From NCBI GenBank assembly GCA_049614485.1, contig JBMZDR010000045.1, positions 1 to 5,827 on the forward strand: a stretch of 5,827 nucleotides of DNA, given 5' to 3'. This DNA is from GCA-2733415 sp049614485 (GTDB taxonomy: Bacteria; Bacteroidota; Bacteroidia; Flavobacteriales; Flavobacteriaceae). A program made the translations under genes and the position numbers. Below the pieces are notes generated by a model. It saw only the letters and a program-made list of their open reading frames with translations. It had not been told where the DNA came from and made no database searches. Shown here one piece after another: positions 1 to 5,177 of the stretch (position 1 is its first letter; every line of letters starts with the position of its first letter).

Positions 1-33
1 AAAAACCGTTACAGTAATTGTAGCGGTTTTTTT
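1..33. terminator. Strong hairpin terminator at the left edge, probably bidirectional
   Basis: Positions 1-12 pair with 20-31 in a 12-bp stem (one T-G wobble) closed by a 7-base loop at 13-19. The stem begins with five A and ends in a run of seven T (27-33), so it could stop transcription arriving from either side. The minus-strand operon already has its own terminator at 206-241, so this one more likely serves a gene to the left of the window, or acts as a backstop. The structure is read directly from the sequence; the partner gene is not visible. Confidence 0.7.
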
Positions 34-78
34 ATGCGTTGAGGTTACTTGTTTTAAGTTTAATTATAGGTGTTAAAA

Positions 79-100
79 GTTGTACCTATGTTGTACCTAT
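79..100. repeat. Two perfect tandem copies of an 11-base unit (GTTGTACCTAT)
   Basis: The unit occupies 79-89 and 90-100 without mismatch. An inverted copy of its ACCTAT core lies at 66-71 (ATAGGT), giving three half-sites within 35 bases. Such spaced short sites can be protein-binding sites, for example arm-type sites of a tyrosine recombinase or an operator. No recombinase gene is visible in the window, so the role is unknown. Confidence 0.6.
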
Positions 101-163
101 TGTAAAAATAGTTTTAAAAATTCAATAAAATTAATACTTACGAGATTTTATTGACACAAGGTG

Positions 164-181
164 TTGTTATGGTTTGTTTTT
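164..181. repeat. 18-base boundary repeat, copy 1 (downstream of cassette 1)
   Basis: The sequence TTGTTATGGTTTGTTTTT at 164-181 is identical to 2851-2868, which ends at the cassette 2 stop codon, and to the last 16 bases of the window (5812-5827). On the opposite strand its core reads AAACCATAAC, which also occurs at 5169-5178 upstream of cassette 2 and, with one change, at 2805-2814 upstream of cassette 1. Each cassette is therefore bounded by this short sequence in opposite orientations. Confidence 0.6.
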
Positions 182-205
182 AATTCACGTTAATATTGCA
201 TAAAC

Positions 206-241
206 AAAAATTAAGACAGCCGTTGTTGACTGTCTCAATTT
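206..241 (-). terminator. Intrinsic terminator of the cassette 1 operon
   Basis: On the minus strand, 241-230 pairs with 219-208 in a 12-bp stem (one G-T wobble) with a 10-base loop at 229-220, and T residues follow immediately (208-206 and beyond). It begins about 22 bases after the stop codon of the last gene at 264-266. Position and form fit a Rho-independent terminator ending the transcript that starts upstream of 2506. Confidence 0.8.
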
Positions 242-263
242 ATATTTCAATTAGTTATTACAT

Positions 264-875
264 TTATTGTCTTATAAGAACCATGTTAAGTGGCATTTGA
301 TAATTATTAGTTCTTACATCAGTGTCATAAGTAAATACCTCCATTACTGTGTTGGTCCAGATTAAAGTATCATCTGTATTATTATAATATAATTTTAGGC
401 TTGAAGCATCTACATCATCTTCAAAAGAAGGTTCTGCAATTAGCATAAAATATTTCCTTGTGCTTATTGGCAGATACTCTATATAATTTACGCTGGAGTT
501 ATAAATACGTTCTTTTCTAAACCCACTAACAATTATACACTCACTACAAGGATTCGTATAAGTATTATATTGCTCCACTCCACCTATAGTTAACTTAAAC
601 TGTCCTTTTAGTTCATCTGAAAATGAGTTATTGCCTAAAATTGGCACATGGATATCTTTTTCAAAGGTGATTTCAAATACGGTATTAGTAGCCGTGTCCT
701 CATATTTCCAAGTACCAACAAATTTGTCTAGTACGCCATTGATGTCCTTATAATATTTATTTTCAGCTAAAGCTGAGTTTTCCCATTCTGATTCAACTGG
801 ATCAGGTAACACCAAGACTTGGGAAACTCCACAAAAACTGTTTAATAAAATTACTATGTATAATAAATTTTTCAT
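264..875 (-). CDS. Exported DUF6705-like protein, cassette 1 (203 aa)
   Basis: I chose the ATG at 875-873 over an upstream in-frame ATG at 902: it gives a normal signal peptide (MKNLLYIVILLNSFCGVSQ) and an 11-base A-rich gap after the preceding gene's stop at 889-887, whereas the longer form would overlap that gene and prefix charged residues to the signal. Residues 42-58 read YKDINGVLDKFVGTWKY, the hallmark shared with the cassette 2 partner and, from memory, with the flavobacterial family DUF6705. The GTW element recalls the start of lipocalin-like barrels, but that is only a resemblance. The C-terminus (YQMPLNMVLIRQ) matches the partner's FRIPKNLILIKQ. C110 and C113 form a CxxC-type pair absent from the paralogue. 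Cleavage after Gln19 predicts a soluble periplasmic or secreted protein; C15 sits in a poor lipobox. Function is unknown; co-transcription with the lipoprotein suggests a partner, accessory or protective role. Confidence 0.85.
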   Translation of the reverse strand: MKNLLYIVILLNSFCGVSQVLVLPDPVESEWENSALAENKYYKDINGVLDKFVGTWKYEDTATNTVFEITFEKDIHVPILGNNSFSDELKGQFKLTIGGVEQYNTYTNPCSECIIVSGFRKERIYNSSVNYIEYLPISTRKYFMLIAEPSFEDDVDASSLKLYYNNTDDTLIWTNTVMEVFTYDTDVRTNNYQMPLNMVLIRQ

Positions 876-886
876 ATTTCTTTTTT

Positions 887-2506
887 TTATAATTTTATAC
901 AATCTACAATATCTCCGTTATCGTCATAAACAGCTTTATACAATCCAATTCCAGGAAATTTACCTTCTATGAAGGTTGATAATAAATTTTCATGTTGATT
1001 ATATTGTGTATCATTTACAGTATTAATTAGATCTTTAACTTCGTCTCTTAACTTTTCACGATTTTTTCTCTTACTATAATCTTTCGTAATGCCTAATATA
1101 CTTTGCAAATTTTCTACATTTAATACGTATGTAGTCCCAACATTACCACTACCCTCTTGACTTACTACAAAGTTAGTAACTAAGCTTGGCAACTCTGTCC
1201 CTGGATACTCTTGTGCTAATTGCTGAACCATTAATATATGTTCAGCTAAATCTAAGCCGCTAGGCACTTTTCTTACAGGACCAAAAATTGTAAGCGCTGG
1301 GTGAAAATGAACCCCACATATAGTGATGGGTTCTGGAGAAGGGAATTTTAATCCCTCTGCAAATTTTTTATTTGGCAGCTGAGGAGTTAGATTAGTATCA
1401 GTATAGGTTGTATTATCAAACACATCAGGTCCAGTATAGTAGAATTTTTTCCCATCTTCTGCATCAGGATACCCAGGCGTATTTCTTAGGTTTTTGACCT
1501 CATTTTGAACTTGCTCTAATCCTGAAAAAGGATTCTTGCAAGGGTCTGGATCTGGTTCAGGTCTTGGAGGTAAAATTAACACTCCTGAATCTTGAAAACA
1601 ATCTCCATCTATTGAAACTTGTAAGCAATTATCTTCACTATCTGTATTGTCATTAGAATTATTATCAGTATCATCATCAGGTGTGCCACTACTTGTACCA
1701 CTTGGTCCTGTTCCTGTGCCACTTATTCCTCCTGGTCCAGTTCCTGTGTCATTTGATGAGTCTGTTCCTGTTCCAGTACCTGAAGTAGTACCTCCACCAC
1801 CACCTCCACTATTTAAGTCGCAGAGTGAAAAATCATAAACTGTAACGTCATGTCTCCAATTTCCCCAGCATTCACCTGGTTCACCATTATTCGCACCAGT
1901 GTCAATTACCTCGTTACCTTCAGAATCATGACAATAAGTTTCTACGGAAACCTGTACACATGAATCAGTTCTATTCATTAAGCTATTAGTCCAACTTATA
2001 TCATCTAATAATATACCGTTTGTTTTATCTGTTAAATCAACTTCTATTCCGTTTTTATAATTTTCTATTTCTTCCTCAGTAAGATTGTATTGGGTTAATA
2101 CAGACTTGTATGATCCATCGGCTTGAAGACTTAGAAATAGATTTTCTATTAACCCATTATCTTCATCCCTGTACACAGGAAATGTGTAAGAGTGATAAGC
2201 CCCATACTCAACATAATTAGCTACCTCAGTATCCACATAAAAGTCCATTTCAGAATTATAAACTTCTCTTGAAGAGCCTCTATTAGATCTTGCTTTTTTG
2301 TTTATATCATCTATCTTACTTAACAAAGCTTTGTTACTAGATAAATCTGGTTTAATACTTCTTTGTACAGTCAACCCAAGTTGATTAGTATCTGCAAGTG
2401 GTTCTTGCTCGGGTTCATAGTCATCCATCTGACAACTAATAATTACTATGGAAATTCCCAAAAGTAGAGCTCCTAGTTTTAAATAGTTTTTAATTTTTTT
2501 TTTCAT
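887..2506 (-). CDS. Surface-type lipoprotein with Gly-rich linker and JAMM-like C-terminal motif, cassette 1 (539 aa)
   Basis: Residues 1-25 form a lipoprotein signal peptide (Lys-rich start, hydrophobic core, VIISC with acylated C25). CQMDDY follows, close to the acidic lipoprotein export signal known in Bacteroidota, so outer-membrane surface display is likely. Residues about 40-230 form a conserved head shared with the cassette 2 paralogue: YNSEMDFYVDT (83-93), GLIENLFL (118-125), YNLTEEEIENY (140-150), and several cysteines (183, 192, 213, 229). A low-complexity Gly/Ser/Thr/Asp linker spans about 233-292 and includes TGPSGTSSG. CLQVSIDGDC (294-303) and a Pro-rich PRPEPDPDP segment then lead into the C-terminal domain. 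There H400-F-H402 followed by S416-G-L-D419 resembles the metal-binding part of JAMM/JAB metallopeptidases, though with a longer spacer than the classical one. Enzymatic activity is not shown and the catalytic Glu is not assignable. It is first in a two-gene operon. The family appears in multiple copies in flavobacteria from memory. Confidence 0.88.
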   Translation of the reverse strand: MKKKIKNYLKLGALLLGISIVIISCQMDDYEPEQEPLADTNQLGLTVQRSIKPDLSSNKALLSKIDDINKKARSNRGSSREVYNSEMDFYVDTEVANYVEYGAYHSYTFPVYRDEDNGLIENLFLSLQADGSYKSVLTQYNLTEEEIENYKNGIEVDLTDKTNGILLDDISWTNSLMNRTDSCVQVSVETYCHDSEGNEVIDTGANNGEPGECWGNWRHDVTVYDFSLCDLNSGGGGGGTTSGTGTGTDSSNDTGTGPGGISGTGTGPSGTSSGTPDDDTDNNSNDNTDSEDNCLQVSIDGDCFQDSGVLILPPRPEPDPDPCKNPFSGLEQVQNEVKNLRNTPGYPDAEDGKKFYYTGPDVFDNTTYTDTNLTPQLPNKKFAEGLKFPSPEPITICGVHFHPALTIFGPVRKVPSGLDLAEHILMVQQLAQEYPGTELPSLVTNFVVSQEGSGNVGTTYVLNVENLQSILGITKDYSKRKNREKLRDEVKDLINTVNDTQYNQHENLLSTFIEGKFPGIGLYKAVYDDNGDIVDCIKL

Positions 2507-2555
2507 AGTTTAATTTGGTTAAGTCTTATGTTAGTTTGATACTATTTACCTCCTA

Positions 2556-2563
2556 CAAACCTA
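2556..2563 (-). promoter_or_regulatory. Candidate Bacteroidota -7 promoter box for the cassette 1 operon
   Basis: The minus strand reads TAGGTTTG, a perfect match to the TAnnTTTG -7 consensus of the primary sigma factor in Bacteroidota. It lies 49 bases upstream of the ATG at 2506, which would give a leader of roughly 40 bases. I do not see a good TTTG -33 element at about 19-21 bases further upstream, so the promoter may be weak or activator-dependent. Confidence 0.45.
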
Positions 2564-2616
2564 ACTACTCTTTCATGAAAATAATACTCTCAATGAATGT
2601 GCCATACTTTTAAATA

Positions 2617-2645
2617 AGTAAACAAGGTAGTGTAATTAGTAAACA
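2617..2645. promoter_or_regulatory. Phased direct repeat AGTAAACA, possible activator site
   Basis: AGTAAACA occurs at 2617-2624 and again at 2638-2645, exactly 21 bases apart, about two helical turns, and 54-82 bases upstream of the predicted -7 box on the minus strand. This geometry is typical of a dimeric activator or response regulator binding one face of the DNA. In AT-rich DNA the match could be chance. Confidence 0.2.
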
Positions 2646-2767
2646 CCATATTACAACGCGAATCTAGAACTATTATTGCTAATTATAACTCATATAACTT
2701 GGGTATTTTATACTCATCACAATTAGTGATATTTCAACTCTACAACTACATATTCCAATTTACTCAA

Positions 2768-2813
2768 TTATGTTACCCATTATTTTCAACAATTGAGTTT
2801 TAATAAACCATAA
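2768..2813. repeat. Upstream block shared between the two cassettes, copy 1
   Basis: A 12-base block TTATGTTACCCA (2768-2779) and a 20-base block TGAGTTTTAATAAACCATAA (2794-2813) recur in the same order and orientation at 5119-5130 and 5158-5177. The spacer differs (14 versus 27 bases). Both copies lie upstream of the lipoprotein genes, so this is a remnant of a common upstream region, retained when the cassette was duplicated or exchanged. Confidence 0.7.
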
Positions 2814-2866
2814 TGGTTAATGTAAACCGCGTTTTAATGCGGTTTACATATTGTTATGGTTTGTTT
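2812..2866. repeat. 55-base perfect direct repeat, copy 1, at the cassette junction
   Basis: Positions 2812-2866 are identical to 5773-5827 (offset 2961), and the second copy runs into the window edge, so the true repeat may be longer. It contains the hairpin at 2820-2849 and most of the 18-base boundary sequence. The repeat stops two bases before the TAA of the cassette 2 partner gene (2870-2868). Outside it, AAACCATAA at 2805-2813 forms a 9-base inverted pair with TTATGGTTT at 2854-2862, making a nested two-stem structure. Confidence 0.85.
2820..2849 (-). terminator. Hairpin behind cassette 2, possible terminator
   Basis: ATGTAAACCGC (2820-2830) pairs perfectly with GCGGTTTACAT (2839-2849) around an 8-base loop. 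On the minus strand it begins 18 bases after the cassette 2 stop codon, the position expected for a terminator. Unlike the cassette 1 terminator it lacks a following T run, so termination may be inefficient and some transcription could read on into cassette 1. Confidence 0.5.
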
Positions 2867-2867
2867 T

Positions 2868-3425
2868 TTATTGTTTGATTAATATTAAGTTTTTAGGAAT
2901 CCTAAACGGCCATACTTCATTACCATGTGTATTATATTCTAAATCCCATTTCAATTGTGGTTGTACACTTAAATTACCAGGAGTTAAGAATTCTATTTTT
3001 AGAATAGGAGGGTTAACAGTTCTGTACGGTATAATTGAAGGTTCATCATAAAAAAGTTCCATTTTATTAACACCATCAAAAACAGCTCCATTAATTTTTT
3101 TATGAGAATCATAGTTAGCAAATGTATCATAAACTAATGTGCTATTTTCAGTATAAGTAAATTTTGCATATAATTCATCTTGAGCATTACCACAACTATA
3201 ATCAGTTTCTTTAAAAAAAGTAACAAATAATTCCTTGTTACCATCGGTATATTCCCATGTACCTAAAAATTTATCTAAATCGTTGTTTAAATCTTTATAG
3301 TAATAACTAAGGTTGTCTTCTTCTTCTTCTAACCAACCATTTTGGTGTATTGAAACTGTTACGTCTTGCTGTGCAAATGTTGATATTGTAATTAATGTTA
3401 GTATCGTAAATATTATATTTTTCAT
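2868..3425 (-). CDS. Exported DUF6705-like protein, cassette 2 (185 aa)
   Basis: The ATG at 3425-3423 is 12 A/T-only bases after the stop of the upstream lipoprotein gene, so the two genes are surely co-transcribed. MKNIIFTILTLITISTFAQ is a standard Sec signal peptide, with cleavage expected after Gln19 or Ala18. Residues 43-59 read YKDLNNDLDKFLGTWEY, matching the cassette 1 partner at 12 of 17 positions; the C-terminal FRIPKNLILIKQ is likewise conserved. The middle (about 70-160) has diverged strongly and is shorter than in the paralogue, with a single cysteine in the mature part (C78). An acidic EEEED patch (34-38 region) follows the signal. From memory this is the DUF6705 type found in flavobacteria, with no assigned function. 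It is likely periplasmic or secreted. Its pairing with a lipoprotein whose C-terminal half varies makes a cognate-partner role possible but unproven. Confidence 0.87.
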   Translation of the reverse strand: MKNIIFTILTLITISTFAQQDVTVSIHQNGWLEEEEDNLSYYYKDLNNDLDKFLGTWEYTDGNKELFVTFFKETDYSCGNAQDELYAKFTYTENSTLVYDTFANYDSHKKINGAVFDGVNKMELFYDEPSIIPYRTVNPPILKIEFLTPGNLSVQPQLKWDLEYNTHGNEVWPFRIPKNLILIKQ

Positions 3426-3437
3426 TTTATTTATTTT

Positions 3438-5063
3438 TTAAAGATTAACCCAACCATTAATAGTTACAGTATTATTTTGATTAGGTGTAAGTGTAGAAAA
3501 ATAAATGCTGATGCCTAAATTTTGACCATTCACTTCTACATTTTTAATAAACTTTTTTAAACGACGCTTAAAACAACTGTCGCCACAATTCGAAGAACTT
3601 TTCAGAATATTATCTTTAAAATCATCAGTAAATTGTTTATAAGTGTCATTGTTTATAAGTGCGTTTTGAGCTGCTAACGCTTTTGTTTTATCATCAACCA
3701 CAAGTGCAAAAATACCTGCTTGACTCATTAATAATGAAGCTACCTCGTTTGTTAAAGTTGCATCTGTACTTTCAATATACTCAATATTATCTAAAAATTC
3801 TAAAATATCACCATCAGAATATAGAGAGCCATTAGTGTCGTATTTAGGGTTTCCATCAGCATCAAACTGTATAATACCATTTATCATCTGATAAGTTAAT
3901 TGTTGATGAATATGGGTTGATACCGTTTCGTTATTTTGATAAGCAGGAGTATAACTTGTTTTATGAGGGTATGTTGCCGAAGGAGATCTCATAATATAGC
4001 TATTTGGAGCTATACGATTAAAACGAGCACCGTCTTCTTTAAAATTATTTGCTGGTAAAGAAAATATTTTTGGGGCTAATTCGTCTAGTTTTTGTTTTAT
4101 GATGGGGTTGTTTGTTAATCTTGTAAGGTAGTTAATGTGTGGGTCTACAGGTTCAGGTTTCGGTTTGGTAAGAATATTTAAACAATTACCATTAATATCA
4201 GAAGTTAAACACTCCGTGTTTTCTGAATTATTATCAGTTTCTATTGTTGTAGTATCACCACTTGCTGTTCCGCTAGGACCTGTAATAAGATTATCTGATC
4301 CTGTTCCAGTATTGTCAATTGGTATTCCTTCATAATCAGGGCATGTGCTACATCCGTCATCTGGTGTGTTATCTGCGGAGCCACCGCCCCCGCCTCCGCC
4401 ATCACCATTACCCGTATCGGATGTAAGGTATTCAGGACATTCAACATGTATTTCAGTCATTCCAATAACCTCATCGTTATCTCCATATATTGTAGTTCCA
4501 TATGAAAAACAAGAACCGTCTGGTCTTTGATGAATGATTCTGTCACGAGCAAAAATATCAGAATTAAAACTTATTAAAGACTGAAAAGTTACTTTGTTTT
4601 CGATATCATTAACTGTGCCACCATTTCTAATAGTATTAATTTCATTATCAGAAATAGCATACTTTGCTAAATAAGCTAAATAGGTGTTGTTAGTTATGTT
4701 TTGTCTTAAAACTAGATTTTCTAAACCAGTGCTGTTACTGTTTCTTTTAATAGAAAAAGTTAACCAATGAAATCCGTCTTTTTCTATTAAAACTACTTCG
4801 TCAGTATTTATATAAAAATCGTTTTCAGAGTCATAAATGGTTCGGTTTAGTTTGTTATTATTATTAGCAGTAAGTTTATTTATTTTTTGAAAAACCGCTT
4901 TTTTGTTTTTGAATGTTGATAGCGAAATGTTTTCAATACGTAATGTTTCGTTATTTGATATATTAATACTATGGGTATCATCTTTCTCGCAATTGGTAAG
5001 AGTAAAGGAAATACCAAATAGTAGAATTCCTAGTTTGAGATAATTTTTAAATTTGTTTTTCAT
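3438..5063 (-). CDS. Surface-type lipoprotein with Gly-rich linker and JAMM-like C-terminal motif, cassette 2 (541 aa)
   Basis: The signal peptide MKNKFKNYLKLGILLFGISF...C25 is nearly the same as in the cassette 1 paralogue. The residues after the acylated cysteine are EKDDT, an exact fit to the X-K-(D/E)2-X lipoprotein export signal described in Capnocytophaga, so surface exposure is predicted. The conserved head includes YDSENDFYINT (77-87), GLENLVL (113-119) and the YAISDNEI region. A linker with seven consecutive glycines (222-228) and TGPSGTASG (261-269) follows, then CLTSDINGNC (285-294) and PKPEP. The C-terminal half is largely unlike its paralogue, but H384-I-H386 and S416-D-G-D419 again form an HxH...SxxD pattern, with about 29 residues between, including DADGNPKYDTNG (401-412), which resembles an acidic calcium-binding loop. 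C493 and C497 form a further pair before a basic segment (KRRLKKFIK). A metallopeptidase-like domain is an inference; the role is unknown. Confidence 0.88.
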   Translation of the reverse strand: MKNKFKNYLKLGILLFGISFTLTNCEKDDTHSINISNNETLRIENISLSTFKNKKAVFQKINKLTANNNNKLNRTIYDSENDFYINTDEVVLIEKDGFHWLTFSIKRNSNSTGLENLVLRQNITNNTYLAYLAKYAISDNEINTIRNGGTVNDIENKVTFQSLISFNSDIFARDRIIHQRPDGSCFSYGTTIYGDNDEVIGMTEIHVECPEYLTSDTGNGDGGGGGGGSADNTPDDGCSTCPDYEGIPIDNTGTGSDNLITGPSGTASGDTTTIETDNNSENTECLTSDINGNCLNILTKPKPEPVDPHINYLTRLTNNPIIKQKLDELAPKIFSLPANNFKEDGARFNRIAPNSYIMRSPSATYPHKTSYTPAYQNNETVSTHIHQQLTYQMINGIIQFDADGNPKYDTNGSLYSDGDILEFLDNIEYIESTDATLTNEVASLLMSQAGIFALVVDDKTKALAAQNALINNDTYKQFTDDFKDNILKSSSNCGDSCFKRRLKKFIKNVEVNGQNLGISIYFSTLTPNQNNTVTINGWVNL

Positions 5064-5118
5064 ATAAACGTTTTTGTTTTAAAGTTAATTATTTAGTTTA
5101 TAGTTCCTTTAAAACGAT

Positions 5119-5177
5119 TTATGTTACCCAATAATTTTAACTTTTTTTTCAAAAGTATGAGTTTTAATAAACCATAA
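5119..5177. repeat. Upstream block shared between the two cassettes, copy 2
   Basis: TTATGTTACCCA (5119-5130) and TGAGTTTTAATAAACCATAA (5158-5177) repeat the blocks at 2768-2779 and 2794-2813. Here the spacer is longer and contains the predicted promoter of cassette 2. This copy starts only about 56 bases upstream of the start codon, whereas copy 1 starts about 260 bases upstream, so about 200 bases are extra or missing between the leaders. Confidence 0.7.
5150..5157 (-). promoter_or_regulatory. Candidate Bacteroidota -7 promoter box for the cassette 2 operon
   Basis: The minus strand reads TACTTTTG, a perfect TAnnTTTG match, 86 bases upstream of the ATG at 5063, implying a leader of about 80 bases. 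No convincing -33 TTTG is present at the usual distance. The box lies in the part of the spacer that differs between the two shared upstream blocks, so the two cassettes appear to use promoters at different positions. Confidence 0.4.

Larger units (their letters stand above)
34..263. other. Non-coding stretch downstream of cassette 1
   Basis: I find no plausible gene here on either strand. It contains a tandem 11-base repeat (79-100), an 18-base repeat shared with the cassette junctions (164-181) and the terminator of the minus-strand operon (206-241). The remainder is AT-rich with no recognised element. Confidence 0.7.
2507..2867. other. Intergenic region: cassette 1 leader and promoter, and junction with cassette 2
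   Basis: This 361-base gap has no convincing gene on either strand. From left to right it holds the leader and -7 box of the cassette 1 operon (2556-2563), a phased 8-base direct repeat (2617-2645), blocks shared with the region upstream of cassette 2 (2768-2813), and the 55-base repeat with its hairpin just behind the cassette 2 stop codon (2812-2866). The stretch 2650-2760 is AT-rich and I assign nothing to it. Confidence 0.7.

Noticed and set aside
829..831. C15 of the cassette 1 DUF6705-like protein as a lipoprotein cysteine
   Set aside because: The preceding residues LNSF do not fit a lipobox, and the following GVSQ fits ordinary signal peptidase cleavage as in the paralogue.
876..902. 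Upstream ATG at 902 for the cassette 1 DUF6705-like gene
   Set aside because: It overlaps the end of the lipoprotein gene and puts MYKIIKKRN before an already complete signal peptide; the paralogue starts at the equivalent of the inner Met.
1647..1838. Plus-strand open frame of 63 codons rich in Pro and Val
   Set aside because: It is the antisense shadow of the Gly/Thr-rich linker of lipoprotein 1; repetitive codons keep the opposite strand open.
2548..2554. Perfect AGGAGGT on the minus strand
   Set aside because: It is about 40 bases from the start codon with no start codon at a suitable distance, lies near the predicted transcription start, and Bacteroidota seldom depend on such sites.
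2716..2730. ATCAC-AATTA-GTGAT inverted repeat as an operator
   Set aside because: The 5-bp arms are too short to stand out in AT-rich DNA, it lies about 210 bases from the start codon, and it has no counterpart upstream of cassette 2.
2851..3051. Plus-strand open frame of 66 codons
   Set aside because: It lies antisense to the end of the cassette 2 DUF6705-like gene, whose homology to the cassette 1 protein proves the minus-strand frame.
4135..4530. Plus-strand open frames (4135-4335, 4345-4530) and a minus-strand frame (4241-4447) in another phase
   Set aside because: All overlap the low-complexity linker of lipoprotein 2, have no signal or domain features, and are explained by its composition.
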